NCBI GenBank assembly: GCA_014653625.1
Contig: JACWEI010000004.1
Span: 1 to 64,000, forward strand
Direction: 5' to 3'
From: Pelagibacterales bacterium SAG-MED39
GTDB taxonomy: Bacteria > Pseudomonadota > Alphaproteobacteria > Pelagibacterales > Pelagibacteraceae
DNA: 64,000 nt
Part shown: positions 18,822 through 27,900 of the stretch, piece after piece
Layout of the letters: every line of letters starts with the position of its first letter
Position numbering within the stretch: position 1 is the first letter of the stretch
The notes under the pieces: model-generated
What the model was told of the DNA's origin: nothing
Databases searched by the model: none
The model's input: the letters and a program-made list of their open reading frames with translations, nothing else
Program-made: the position numbers and the translations under genes

Positions 18822-21056
18822 ATGAATAAAGTTCTTCTATTTATAGTCTTGCTGTTCTTAATGATAACAAATTCATACGCTGAAATCATAAAAAAAATAG
18901 AAATAGTTGGAAATGATAGAGTTTCCAATGCAACAATTCTTAACTTTAGCGAATTAAAAAAAGGAGATGATGTTTCATTGTCAAACATAAATAAGTCCCT
19001 TAAGTCTCTCTATGATACAAATTTTTTTGAGGATGTAAGTATTAATATAGAAAACAACTTATTAACGATTAAAGTTAAAGAATATGCTGTCATTCAAGTA
19101 ATTAGTTTCGGAGGTATAAAAAGAAAAGAAACTATTAAAGAATTAAAAGAACAAATTTCTTTAAAAGAAAAAAACCCATTTAATGAGTCTTTAATTAAGA
19201 ATGATTTAAACAAAATCTTAAATATTCTCAAATCATCTGGTTTTTACTTTGCTGAAGCAACAGTCCAGGTAGAAGAAAACCAAAATAATACAATTAATAT
19301 TATCTATAATGTAAATATGGGTGAAAAAGCTACTATTAAGGAAATTCAATTTATTGGGGATAAAAAATATAAAAAAAGAAAGTTAAGTGGCATAATAACA
19401 TCAGAAGAAAATAAATTTTGGAAAATAATTTCAAAAGGTAAGTACTTAAATATTTCAAGAATCAATTTAGATAAACGTTTACTTAAGAATTTTTATTTGA
19501 ATAAAGGTTATTATCAAGTTGAAATAAATGATGCTTATTCTAAAATTATAGATAATGAAAATTTTGTACTCACCTTTAATATAAATGCGGGTAAAAAATT
19601 TTTATTCGGCGACATGAAGCTTAATTTACCTGATGATTTCGATCCCAACAAATTTACAAAACTGAATAAAATTTTTAAAAAAAGTAAAAATGAAACTTAT
19701 AGTTTCAACAAAATTGAAGATATTCTTGATGAAATTGAAAATATAGCACTTTTTGAAAATTATGAATTTATAGACGCAAAGGTCATAGAAACAATAACTG
19801 ATAATAGAGTTAATTTTACTTTTAATATAGAAGAGTCAGCAAAAGTTTACGTAGAGAAAATAAATATTTTTGGAAACAATATAACCTCAGAGGAGTTTAT
19901 TAGAGATAATTTACTTGTAGATGAGGGAGATCCATTTAATAAAATTCTTCATACTAAATCAATCAATAATTTAAAATCTAAAGGATTATTTTCAAAAGTT
20001 CAAACAGATATAGTTGATACTGATGATGAGGGAAAAAAAATTGTAAATATTTCTTTTGAAGAAAAAGCAACAGGGGAAATATCCGCTAGTGCTGGTGTTG
20101 GTACTGATGGAACAAGTTTTGGAGTTGGTATTAAAGAAAAAAATTTTAATGGTAAGGGTATTGAATTAGAGGCAAATGTTGCACTTTCAGATGACGCTAT
20201 TAGAGGTTTGTTTTATTACACCCATCCTAATTTTGCATACTCTGATAGGTCTTTAACCACGTCTCTAGAAAGTACTGTCACTGATAAATTAACTGATAGT
20301 GGTTATAAAAGTACATTGAATGCTGTCGGTCTAGGTACAAGATATGAGCAATTCGATAATTTATTTTTTGCCCCATCTATATCTATTTCAGATGAAACGA
20401 TTGAAACAACAAGTACCGCTTCTGCAGCATATAAAAAACAAGAAGGTTCTTATTTTGATAGTATTTTTAACTATTCTTTAACCTATGATAAACGAAACTT
20501 AAAATTCCAACCTACAGATGGTTTTGTTAGTAGATGGTCTCAAAATATTCCGATTTTTTCTAATACACCCGCTATTACTAATGGATATACATTTACAGCT
20601 TATAGTGAACCAGTGGACGATATGGTTATTTCAACTGGTATTTATACTGCAGCAGTTAATTCATTAAGTGATGATGATGTTAGAGTTTCTCAAAGATTAT
20701 ATGCTCCATCTTCAAGACTAAGAGGTTTTAAATCAGGATCTGTAGGCCCTAAAGATGGAAGTGATTTTGTTGGAGGAAACTATATAGCAACTTTTAACAC
20801 TTCATCAACAATTCCTTACATATTACAAACTATGGAAAGTGTTGATTTAAAAGTATTTCTTGATGTTGGTAATGTATGGGGTGTTGATTATTCAAGCTCT
20901 ATAGATGATAGTAATAAAATTAGGTCTTCAAGTGGAATAGCTCTTGAAATTCTTTCTCCAGTAGGACCTTTATCTTTTTCTTATGCTCAGGTTCTTTCTA
21001 AAGCATCGACAGATCAAACTGAATCTTTTAAATTCCAATTAGGAACAACTTTTTAA
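18822..21056 (+). CDS. bamA: Outer membrane protein assembly factor BamA
   Basis: Central barrel of the BAM complex that inserts beta-barrel proteins into the outer membrane. I chose ATG 18822 over the track's 18804. It directly begins a standard signal peptide (MNKVLLFIVLLFLMITNSYA), has AAGG upstream at good spacing, and avoids overlapping dxr. The 744 aa protein has about five POTRA repeats (residues 20-420) and a C-terminal 16-strand barrel with the RLRGF motif (SSRLRGFKSGS). It ends in Phe (QLGTTF), the typical beta-signal. It heads the bamA-skp-fabZ-lpx run. Confidence 0.95.
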   Translation: MNKVLLFIVLLFLMITNSYAEIIKKIEIVGNDRVSNATILNFSELKKGDDVSLSNINKSLKSLYDTNFFEDVSINIENNLLTIKVKEYAVIQVISFGGIKRKETIKELKEQISLKEKNPFNESLIKNDLNKILNILKSSGFYFAEATVQVEENQNNTINIIYNVNMGEKATIKEIQFIGDKKYKKRKLSGIITSEENKFWKIISKGKYLNISRINLDKRLLKNFYLNKGYYQVEINDAYSKIIDNENFVLTFNINAGKKFLFGDMKLNLPDDFDPNKFTKLNKIFKKSKNETYSFNKIEDILDEIENIALFENYEFIDAKVIETITDNRVNFTFNIEESAKVYVEKINIFGNNITSEEFIRDNLLVDEGDPFNKILHTKSINNLKSKGLFSKVQTDIVDTDDEGKKIVNISFEEKATGEISASAGVGTDGTSFGVGIKEKNFNGKGIELEANVALSDDAIRGLFYYTHPNFAYSDRSLTTSLESTVTDKLTDSGYKSTLNAVGLGTRYEQFDNLFFAPSISISDETIETTSTASAAYKKQEGSYFDSIFNYSLTYDKRNLKFQPTDGFVSRWSQNIPIFSNTPAITNGYTFTAYSEPVDDMVISTGIYTAAVNSLSDDDVRVSQRLYAPSSRLRGFKSGSVGPKDGSDFVGGNYIATFNTSSTIPYILQTMESVDLKVFLDVGNVWGVDYSSSIDDSNKIRSSSGIALEILSPVGPLSFSYAQVLSKASTDQTESFKFQLGTTF

Positions 21057-21545
21057 ATGAAAAAATATTTTTTCTTTTTAATTTTTTTTTTAACTACATT
21101 TTCATGTTTTGCTTCAAATTTAGCAATAGTTGATATTAGTTTTTTACTTAAAAATTCAAACGAAGGTAAAGCAATTAGCAAAGAATTTAAATCTCAGAGT
21201 GAAAAAAATTTAAAAATTTTTAAAAAAAAAGAAAAAGAATTAAAAGATAAAGAAAATATAATTGCTTCAAAAAAAAATGTATTATCAAAAGAAGATTTTA
21301 AGAAAGAAGTACAAGCTTTTTCAGAAGAAGTTAAAAAATATAATAAAGAAAGAAAAGAAAAAATAGATAAAACAAATAATACAAATAATGAAAAAGTAGT
21401 AAAATTATTAAAAAAAATTAATTCTATATTAATTGATTACTCTAAGGAAAATAACATATCTACAGCTCTTGATAAGAAATATGTTATAATTTCAAAAAGT
21501 GAAACAGATATTACTCAAAATATTTTAAAAATTTTGAATAAATAA
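21057..21545 (+). CDS. skp: Periplasmic chaperone Skp/OmpH family
   Basis: Holds unfolded outer-membrane proteins in the periplasm on their way to BamA. In 162 aa it has a signal peptide (about residues 1-20, cleaving near CFAS-NLA), then LAIVDISFLLKNS and a very charged Lys/Glu-rich coiled-coil middle (about 35-125) typical of the Skp tentacles. It directly abuts bamA. Sequence conservation in this family is low, so the call rests on length, architecture and position. Confidence 0.88.
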   Translation: MKKYFFFLIFFLTTFSCFASNLAIVDISFLLKNSNEGKAISKEFKSQSEKNLKIFKKKEKELKDKENIIASKKNVLSKEDFKKEVQAFSEEVKKYNKERKEKIDKTNNTNNEKVVKLLKKINSILIDYSKENNISTALDKKYVIISKSETDITQNILKILNK

Positions 21546-21550
21546 AAGTT

Positions 21551-21997
21551 ATGGAAAAACTTGATAGAAACCAAATAAAAAATCTTCTTCCACATAGAGA
21601 ACCAATGCTTTTAATTGATGAATTAACGCAAATAAAAAAGTTACATTCTGCAACAGCAATTATGAATGTTAAAAAAGATGGTTTTTATGTACAAGGTCAT
21701 TTTCCTGATCAGCCTGTTATGCCTGGTGTTTTAATAGTTGAAGCATTTGGTCAAGCCGCAGCTGCTCTGACTGCTCATGGAATAGATAAAGAAACTTATG
21801 ATAATAAACTTGTTTTTTTGATGAGTGTAGAAAAAGCAAGATTTAGAAATCCAGTTGTACCTGATTGTAAATTAGAATTAAAGATTGAAGCCATTAGATC
21901 TCATGGCAGAGTTTGGAAATATAAAGGTGAAGCATTTGTAGAGGGAAAAAAAATGGCTGATGCACAATGGTCAGCTACTATTGTCGATAGAAAATAA
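21551..21997 (+). CDS. fabZ: 3-hydroxyacyl-[ACP] dehydratase FabZ
   Basis: Dehydrates beta-hydroxyacyl-ACP in fatty-acid elongation, drawing on the pool LpxA and LpxD also use. The 148 aa hot-dog fold shows LLPHREPMLLIDE and the active-site GHFPDQPVMPGVLIVEAFGQAAA (catalytic His and Glu). Here fabZ precedes lpxD, whereas the widespread order is lpxD-fabZ-lpxA. A 54-nt gap separates it from lpxD. Confidence 0.97.
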   Translation: MEKLDRNQIKNLLPHREPMLLIDELTQIKKLHSATAIMNVKKDGFYVQGHFPDQPVMPGVLIVEAFGQAAAALTAHGIDKETYDNKLVFLMSVEKARFRNPVVPDCKLELKIEAIRSHGRVWKYKGEAFVEGKKMADAQWSATIVDRK

Positions 21998-22051
21998 TTA
22001 GTAATATTTGTTGATACAAAGAATATTAAAAGTTTTGATAAGTATTCATTA

Positions 22052-23032
22052 ATGTTAAATCCATTTTTTAAAAATGTTGGCCCTTTCAGTATAGAAAAAT
22101 TACTCAGTAGAATAAGTATTGAAAATAAAGAAAATTTTAGAAAAGATAAAATTTACAATGTTTCTGATCTAGTAACTGCCACTGATAAAGATTTAACTTT
22201 TTTTCATTCAAAAAATTATTCTGAATTAGCATCAAAAACTAAAGCTTCTTACTGCATTACCTTAGATAGTCTTTCCCAGTTTTTACCCAGTTCGTGTAAA
22301 AAGATTATTGTTAAAAATGTATTATTGACAATGTCAAAAGTTACAAAGGAATTTTATCCAAAATCAATTGTTGATGATTTTGATGAATCTGCAAAAGAAA
22401 TTTCCAAAACATCTTTTAAGAAAAAAGTAAAATTTGGAAAAAATGTTTTAATAGGAAAAAATGTTAAAATAGGAAAAAATTGTTTAATTGGTCATAATAC
22501 AATTATTGAAAAAAATGTAATCATTGGATCAAGTTGTTCAATTGGTTCTAATGTTATTATAAGAAATACAATTATTAAAGATAATGTAAGTATTTTAGAT
22601 GGTTGTGTTATAGGAAAAAAAGGTTTTGGTTTTTTTCCAAATGATGAAAAAAATATAAGATATCCTCATATTGGAATTGTTATAATAAATGAAAACTGTG
22701 AAATTGGTTGTGGTTCTACAATAGATAGAGGTTCATTATCAAATACAATAATTGGTAAAAATACATATTTAGATAACCAAGTACATATTGCTCACAATAA
22801 TAAAATTGGTGATAATTGCATTATCGCAGGTCAAGTCGGCTTTGCTGGAAGTTCTACTTTAGGTAACAATGTTATGATTGGTGGACAGGCCGGAGTTTCA
22901 GGTCATTTAAAAGTTGGAAGTAATGTTCAAATTGGAGGTGGTAGTGGTGTTATAAAGGATATACCCAACAATACCAAAGTCATGGGATATCCAGCAAAAA
23001 ATTTAAGGGAATTTTTAAAAGATAACAGATGA
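22052..23032 (+). CDS. lpxD: UDP-3-O-(3-hydroxyacyl)glucosamine N-acyltransferase
   Basis: Third step of lipid A synthesis. The 326 aa protein has an N-terminal uridine-binding domain, then a left-handed beta-helix of hexapeptide repeats (about residues 125-310; IGKNVKIGKNCLIGHN and similar). The catalytic His region is VHIAHNNKIGDN, and GQVGFAGSSTLG is characteristic of LpxD. Its last codons overlap the lpxA start by 4 nt. Confidence 0.96.
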   Translation: MLNPFFKNVGPFSIEKLLSRISIENKENFRKDKIYNVSDLVTATDKDLTFFHSKNYSELASKTKASYCITLDSLSQFLPSSCKKIIVKNVLLTMSKVTKEFYPKSIVDDFDESAKEISKTSFKKKVKFGKNVLIGKNVKIGKNCLIGHNTIIEKNVIIGSSCSIGSNVIIRNTIIKDNVSILDGCVIGKKGFGFFPNDEKNIRYPHIGIVIINENCEIGCGSTIDRGSLSNTIIGKNTYLDNQVHIAHNNKIGDNCIIAGQVGFAGSSTLGNNVMIGGQAGVSGHLKVGSNVQIGGGSGVIKDIPNNTKVMGYPAKNLREFLKDNR

Positions 23033-23805
23033 TACACAAGACAGCTATAATAGACCCAAAAGCAAATTTGGATAAAAGTGTTCAAGTAGGCCCTTATTGT
23101 GTGATTGGTCCTAACGTTGAAATTGGAGAAAATACTATAATTCAATCCCATGTTAATATTTCTGGAAATACTAAAATTGGTAAAGAAAACAAAATCTATC
23201 CATTTGTTTCTATTAACGATCCACAAGATTTAAAATATGCTGGAGAATTAACTAATCTGATAATTGGAGATAATAATAAGATCAGAGAGTACGTAACAAT
23301 AAATCCAGGAACAGTTGGAGGTGGTGGAAAAACAGTTATTGGAAACAACTGTTTATTTATGATTTCATCCCATATCGCGCATGATTGTAGTGTAGGAAAT
23401 AATGTAATAATTGCTAACAATGTTCCTTTAGGTGGACACGCAATTATTGAAGATAATGTTGTGATAGGTGGTAACTCGGCAGTTCAACAATTTACAAGAA
23501 TTGGAAGAATGGCAATGATAGGTGGGATGACTGGTGTACTACATGATGTAATTCCTTATGGATTATCAACGGGAAATAGAAATTCATTACAAGGATTAAA
23601 CTTAATTGGATTAAGAAGAGCTAAGTTTGAAAACAGGGATATTTTAGGCTTGAGTGAAGCTTATAAAGAGATTTTTGCCACAAAAAATATCACAGAAAAT
23701 ATTAGTAAATTAAATGGCTCATTTTATGAAAATCCATTAGTTAAAAATGTAATCGATTTTATAACAAAAGATAAGAAAAGATCGATTTGCACACCATTTT
23801 TATAA
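23029..23805 (+). CDS. lpxA: UDP-N-acetylglucosamine O-acyltransferase
   Basis: First step of lipid A synthesis: transfers 3-hydroxyacyl from ACP to UDP-GlcNAc. In 258 aa it begins HKTAIIDPKANLDKSVQVGPY and continues as hexapeptide repeats. The LpxA-specific active site is HIAHDCSVGNNVIIANNVPLGGH, with GLNLIGLRRAKF in the C-terminal helical part. It sits between lpxD and lpxI in a fully coupled operon. Confidence 0.97.
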   Translation: MIHKTAIIDPKANLDKSVQVGPYCVIGPNVEIGENTIIQSHVNISGNTKIGKENKIYPFVSINDPQDLKYAGELTNLIIGDNNKIREYVTINPGTVGGGGKTVIGNNCLFMISSHIAHDCSVGNNVIIANNVPLGGHAIIEDNVVIGGNSAVQQFTRIGRMAMIGGMTGVLHDVIPYGLSTGNRNSLQGLNLIGLRRAKFENRDILGLSEAYKEIFATKNITENISKLNGSFYENPLVKNVIDFITKDKKRSICTPFL

Positions 23806-23806
23806 G

Positions 23807-24601
23807 ATGATAGGATTAATTTTTGGTAATACAGATTTTCCAAAGGAAATTCTCAAAACAGTCAAAAAAAAAAAAATAAAGTATTTGATAATTGATTTGT
23901 CAGAATTAAAGAAATTTAAACAAGATAAAAAATCTTATTCAGTTTCCATAGGTCAATTCGGTAAAATCCTTAATATTCTCAAGGAAAATAAATGTAAAAA
24001 AGTCTTGTTTGCTGGTAAAGTGAACAAACCTAATTTTTCAAAGTTAAGATTAGATTTTAAGGGAATTTATTATATTTCAAGGATAATTAAAGCATCTAAG
24101 CTTGGAGACGCTGCTATTCTTAAGGAAATTATTAAGATATTAGCACAAAACAAAATTAAGACTGAAAATTCATTAAGATTTAATCCTGAGCTATCATTAA
24201 AAAAAGGTAATTATTCCAAAATTAAACCAAATATTCATGATCAAAAAGATATTAGTAAAGCAACTAAAACATTAAATAATTTGCAACAATATACATTTAG
24301 CCAAGGAGTTGTAGTTAGAAATGAAAAAATCGTGGCTATAGAAGGAAAGGGTGGAACTAAAAAAATGCTTGAAAAAAGCAAAAGCAAAAAATTTAGAAAA
24401 CATGGTGTTTTAGTAAAGTTTCCAAAAAAGAAACAAGATCTAAGAGTTGATTTACCTACTATTGGATTAAACACTTTTAAACAAAGTAAAACAACAGGAT
24501 TAAAAGGTATTGTAGTTAAAAACAAACAGCATGTTTTTTTAGATAAAAGCAAATGCATTAAGTTTGCTAATAAAAATAAAATGTTTATCTCAGTAAAATG
24601 A
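23807..24601 (+). CDS. lpxI: UDP-2,3-diacylglucosamine pyrophosphatase LpxI
   Basis: Hydrolyses UDP-2,3-diacylglucosamine to lipid X, the alphaproteobacterial replacement for LpxH. In 264 aa it shows the DUF1009/LpxI features GLIFGNTDFPKEI at the N-terminus, LGDAAILKEI, the FSQGVVVRNEKIVAIEGKGGT segment and KQDLRVDLPTIGLNTF near the C-terminus. It lies exactly between lpxA and lpxB. Because LpxI fills this step, the LpxH-like phosphoesterase at 59772 is free to have another role. Confidence 0.93.
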   Translation: MIGLIFGNTDFPKEILKTVKKKKIKYLIIDLSELKKFKQDKKSYSVSIGQFGKILNILKENKCKKVLFAGKVNKPNFSKLRLDFKGIYYISRIIKASKLGDAAILKEIIKILAQNKIKTENSLRFNPELSLKKGNYSKIKPNIHDQKDISKATKTLNNLQQYTFSQGVVVRNEKIVAIEGKGGTKKMLEKSKSKKFRKHGVLVKFPKKKQDLRVDLPTIGLNTFKQSKTTGLKGIVVKNKQHVFLDKSKCIKFANKNKMFISVK

Positions 24602-25734
24602 AAAAGATTTTTATATTAACTGGGGAACCTTCAGGAGATAAACTTGCATCAAAAGTCATATCTAAACATCAAATGAACAATCCTAATATTGAATATTCTT
24701 GCGTTGGTGGAACACATTTAAATTCATTAGGAATAAAATCTGTTTTTGATCTAAAAGAAATTACCTATATCGGTTTCACAAGTGTACTTTTAAATATTTT
24801 CAAAATAAAAAACAAAATAAACAAAACTGTTGAAGAGATAATAAAATTTAATCCAGATATTTTGTTTAGTGTAGATAGTCCAGATTTTACTTTAAGAGTT
24901 GCTGAAAAAGTAAAAAATATTAATCCTAATATTAAAACAATACATTATGTGGCGCCTCAGGTTTGGGTTTGGAGAGAAGGAAGAGTTAAAAAGTTTAAGA
25001 AGTTCTTAGATCATATTTTATTATTATTTGATTTTGAAAAAAAATATTTTGATAAAGAAAATATTCCAAATACTTTTGTTGGACATCCATTATTAGAACA
25101 CGAAACTAAAGATAAGATAGATCTATCCAGTATCATACCAGATGATAAACAAATTATTTCTCTTTTTTCTGGAAGCAGATCATCAGAAATAAATTTACTT
25201 TTGCCTATTTTGATAGATTTTATAAATATGATGAATACTAAATTTGATAATTTCACTTTTGTATTTCATGCAACTGATGAAAATAAGAATTTAATTAGTG
25301 AAAAAATTAATAATGTAAATTTAAAAAATGTCGAAGTTATTTCTGATGAAAATATAAAAAAACAAATACTTAACAAATCTACTTTTGCAGTTTCGAAATC
25401 TGGCACTGTTTCTCTTGAAATCTGTAATGCAAAAGTACCTTCTATAATTATCTATAAAATGAATTTTTTAAATTTTTTAATCGTTAAAATGTTAGTCAAA
25501 ATAAAATTTGCTAACATTATCAATATTATAAATAACAAAGAAATAATTCCAGAATTAATACAAAAAGAGTGTAATGCTAAAGAGATTTATAATTCAGTTG
25601 TTTACTTTTTAAAAAATCCAGAATTGATGAAAAAGCAAATTAATGTATGTGAGGAAACTTTATCTAAAATCAGATCAAAAACCTCATCTTCTGATGAAGC
25701 TTCTTCAGTATTAACAAAGTTTCTTATTAGTTAA
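24598..25734 (+). CDS. lpxB: Lipid-A-disaccharide synthase
   Basis: Condenses lipid X with UDP-2,3-diacylglucosamine to the lipid A disaccharide. The 378 aa GT19 protein has FILTGEPSGDKLASKVI at the N-terminus, VDSPDFTLRVAEKVK, IHYVAPQVWVWREGRVKK and the nucleotide-sugar segment AVSKSGTVSLEI. It overlaps lpxI by 4 nt at its start. Its 3' end overlaps the convergent gltX gene by 24 nt, an antisense arrangement. Confidence 0.96.
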   Translation: MKKIFILTGEPSGDKLASKVISKHQMNNPNIEYSCVGGTHLNSLGIKSVFDLKEITYIGFTSVLLNIFKIKNKINKTVEEIIKFNPDILFSVDSPDFTLRVAEKVKNINPNIKTIHYVAPQVWVWREGRVKKFKKFLDHILLLFDFEKKYFDKENIPNTFVGHPLLEHETKDKIDLSSIIPDDKQIISLFSGSRSSEINLLLPILIDFINMMNTKFDNFTFVFHATDENKNLISEKINNVNLKNVEVISDENIKKQILNKSTFAVSKSGTVSLEICNAKVPSIIIYKMNFLNFLIVKMLVKIKFANIINIINNKEIIPELIQKECNAKEIYNSVVYFLKNPELMKKQINVCEETLSKIRSKTSSSDEASSVLTKFLIS

Positions 25735-27111
25735 TCTCTTTATTACTTCCTCTTTTCCAAGCGAAATAATTATATCATATATTCCAGGTCCAAATTTTGA
25801 ACCTGTTAAAGATATTCTTAAAGGCTGCCCAACCCCTTTGAAATTAGTATCATTTGATTTAATTAATTCGTTTAATATTGGTTCTAACGTTTCTTTGCTA
25901 AGTTTATCAACATTGCTAAATTGAGTGCTGAAATCAGAAATAACTTTTTTGGCCTTATCATCAATTAACTTGATATCATCTTGGTTAAAAATAACTTCAT
26001 CAATCATTATATATTGGCCATTATCAAATATATCTTCCAAAGTTTTAGCTTTATTTTTAAGGAAGGTAAGGGATTTTTTAATCTTATCTTTTTTATCTGA
26101 TTTAATTTCGCTTTTATATAATTTGCAATACTCGGTTAGTTGTTCGAATAGATTATTTTCATCAATATTTTTAATATAGTGCTCATTCATTGATAAAATT
26201 CTACTCATGTCTAGCTTTGATGGAGATTTACCAATTCCTTCAAGATTAAAATGTTTAATACTTTCATCTAAAGTGAATATTTCCTTATCTTGATAAGACC
26301 ATCCTAATCTAAGAAGATAATTTCTTAGAGCATCCGGCATAATACCAATTTTAGAGTAATCATCTAAAGTAGATGCTTTATCTCTCTTTGATAATTTCTT
26401 TCCCTCAATTGTGTGTATCAAAGGTATATGAGCAAATGAGGGCATCTCCCATTTCATTGCTTGATAAATTTGGATTTGTTTAAAGGTATTAATTTTATGA
26501 TCATCACCTCTAATTATGTGTGTCATATTCATTTGGTGGTCATCAACAGATGCAGATAAGTTATATGTTGGAGTTCCATCATTTCTTAAAATAATAAAAT
26601 CCTCAATAGTATTATTATCAATTTCAACATCACCTTGAACTAAATCTTTTAACACCGATGTTCCATCAATTTTGCTTTTAAATCTTATTACTGGTTTAGT
26701 ATCTTTTGGAGCATCAGTTTCTTTTTTCTCTCTCCATTTTCTATCATAAATATAAGGAATCTTTTTTTGTCTTGCTCTTTTTTTTTGTTCTTCTATTTCT
26801 TCACTTGAACAATAACATTTATATGCATGATCATTTTTAAGTAATTCATTTGCAACTTTTATGTGATCCTCAATTTTTTTTGATTGTATATATTCTTCTC
26901 CATCATAGTTAATACCAATCCATTTAAGGGATTTAATTATTTGATCTTTATATTCGTCTTTTGATCTCTCTTTATCTGTATCTTCTATTCTTAAATAAAA
27001 ATTACCTTTTTGGTTTTTAGAATATAACCAATTAAATAAAGCTGTCCTAACACCACCAATATGCAAAGCTCCAGTAGGGGATGGAGCAAATCTTGTTGCT
27101 ACTTTTTTCAT
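25711..27111 (-). CDS. gltX: Glutamyl-tRNA synthetase
   Basis: Charges tRNA-Glu. The 466 aa class I enzyme shows the HIGH-type motif FAPSPTGALHIGGVRTALFNWL at the N-terminus and the KMSKS-type motif EGKKLSKRDKASTL (about residue 245), with a helical anticodon-binding C-terminal half. It lies on the minus strand 22 nt downstream of lexA. Its end overlaps lpxB tail-to-tail. Confidence 0.96.
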   Translation of the reverse strand: MKKVATRFAPSPTGALHIGGVRTALFNWLYSKNQKGNFYLRIEDTDKERSKDEYKDQIIKSLKWIGINYDGEEYIQSKKIEDHIKVANELLKNDHAYKCYCSSEEIEEQKKRARQKKIPYIYDRKWREKKETDAPKDTKPVIRFKSKIDGTSVLKDLVQGDVEIDNNTIEDFIILRNDGTPTYNLSASVDDHQMNMTHIIRGDDHKINTFKQIQIYQAMKWEMPSFAHIPLIHTIEGKKLSKRDKASTLDDYSKIGIMPDALRNYLLRLGWSYQDKEIFTLDESIKHFNLEGIGKSPSKLDMSRILSMNEHYIKNIDENNLFEQLTEYCKLYKSEIKSDKKDKIKKSLTFLKNKAKTLEDIFDNGQYIMIDEVIFNQDDIKLIDDKAKKVISDFSTQFSNVDKLSKETLEPILNELIKSNDTNFKGVGQPLRISLTGSKFGPGIYDIIISLGKEEVIKRLTNKKLC

Positions 27112-27133
27112 TGAAAATGTTTAGACTATTTTA

Positions 27134-27811
27134 CTAGAAGTTTCTATATAAAGATACTAATACGCCCTGAACTTTAACTCTATCTGGGCCAAAAATTTTA
27201 GTTTCGTAGTTTTTATTTGCACTTTCAAGTGCTACAACTTTACCTTTTTTTCTAATTCTTTTTAGCATAGCTTCATGTTCATCAATTAATGCAACAACTA
27301 TTTTTCCGTTATCAGCTGTATCAGTTCTTTTAATAATAACAGTATCACCTTCATTAATTCCGGCTTCAATCATTGAATCTCCTTGGACTTTAAGACCAAA
27401 ATAATCACCATTTTTTTCTAGGTTACTTGGTAATGGAATTCTTGAAACCTCATTTTGAATAGCTTCTACGGGCGTTCCTGCAGCTATTTTTCCTAAAACC
27501 GGCACTTCTACATCATCAGACAAAGGTTTTTTTTCATCCAAACCACCTCTAATAACACTAGGTGAAAAACTGTTGTAAATATCATTAGCTGAAGCTGTTT
27601 CTGGTAATTTAATTACTTCTAATGCTCTTGCTTTATGAGCAAGTCTTTTAATAAATCCTCTTTCCTCTAGTGCACTGATTAATCTATGAATTCCTGATTT
27701 AGACTTCAAATTTAGTGACTCTTTCATTTCTTCGTATGAAGGAGATACACCAGAACTTCTCAACTTCTTGTTGATAAATAAAAGCAGGTTTTTTTGTTTT
27801 TTTGTAAGCAT
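27134..27811 (-). CDS. lexA: LexA SOS repressor
   Basis: Represses DNA-damage genes and self-cleaves when RecA is activated. The 225 aa protein has an N-terminal winged helix-turn-helix (VSPSYEEMKESLNLKSKSGIHRLISAL), the Ala-Gly cleavage site in GKIAAGTPVEA (about residue 110), the nucleophile Ser in QGDSMIEAGI and the catalytic Lys in HEAMLKRIRK. The linker is long, as in alphaproteobacteria. A perfect GTTC-N7-GTTC box lies 24 bp upstream, so autoregulation is expected. Confidence 0.97.
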   Translation of the reverse strand: MLTKKQKNLLLFINKKLRSSGVSPSYEEMKESLNLKSKSGIHRLISALEERGFIKRLAHKARALEVIKLPETASANDIYNSFSPSVIRGGLDEKKPLSDDVEVPVLGKIAAGTPVEAIQNEVSRIPLPSNLEKNGDYFGLKVQGDSMIEAGINEGDTVIIKRTDTADNGKIVVALIDEHEAMLKRIRKKGKVVALESANKNYETKIFGPDRVKVQGVLVSLYRNF

Positions 27812-27835
27812 AAGAACAAATATCGTACAAAATCT

Positions 27836-27850
27836 GTTCTACAAAAGTTC
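27836..27850 (-). promoter_or_regulatory. LexA (SOS) box upstream of lexA
   Basis: GTTCTACAAAAGTTC is an exact match to the alphaproteobacterial direct-repeat SOS box GTTC-N7-GTTC. It lies 24 bp from the lexA start codon within its promoter region, where LexA would repress its own gene. Confidence 0.88.
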
Positions 27851-27900
27851 TCTTCAATAAACAATAGTAAAAAAAGCCAATAAAATAAGGCGTTATTTGA

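Noticed and set aside
22927-23226. 99 aa minus-strand ORF across lpxD/lpxA
   Set aside because: Shadow of the hexapeptide-repeat genes; no family resemblance, no start context, and both plus-strand genes are certain.
27857-27900. Possible terminator after trpC (minus strand)
   Set aside because: AAATAA-CGCC-TTATTT can pair on the minus strand, but the T-run follows only after 7 more bases and the stem is almost all A/U, so it is not convincing.
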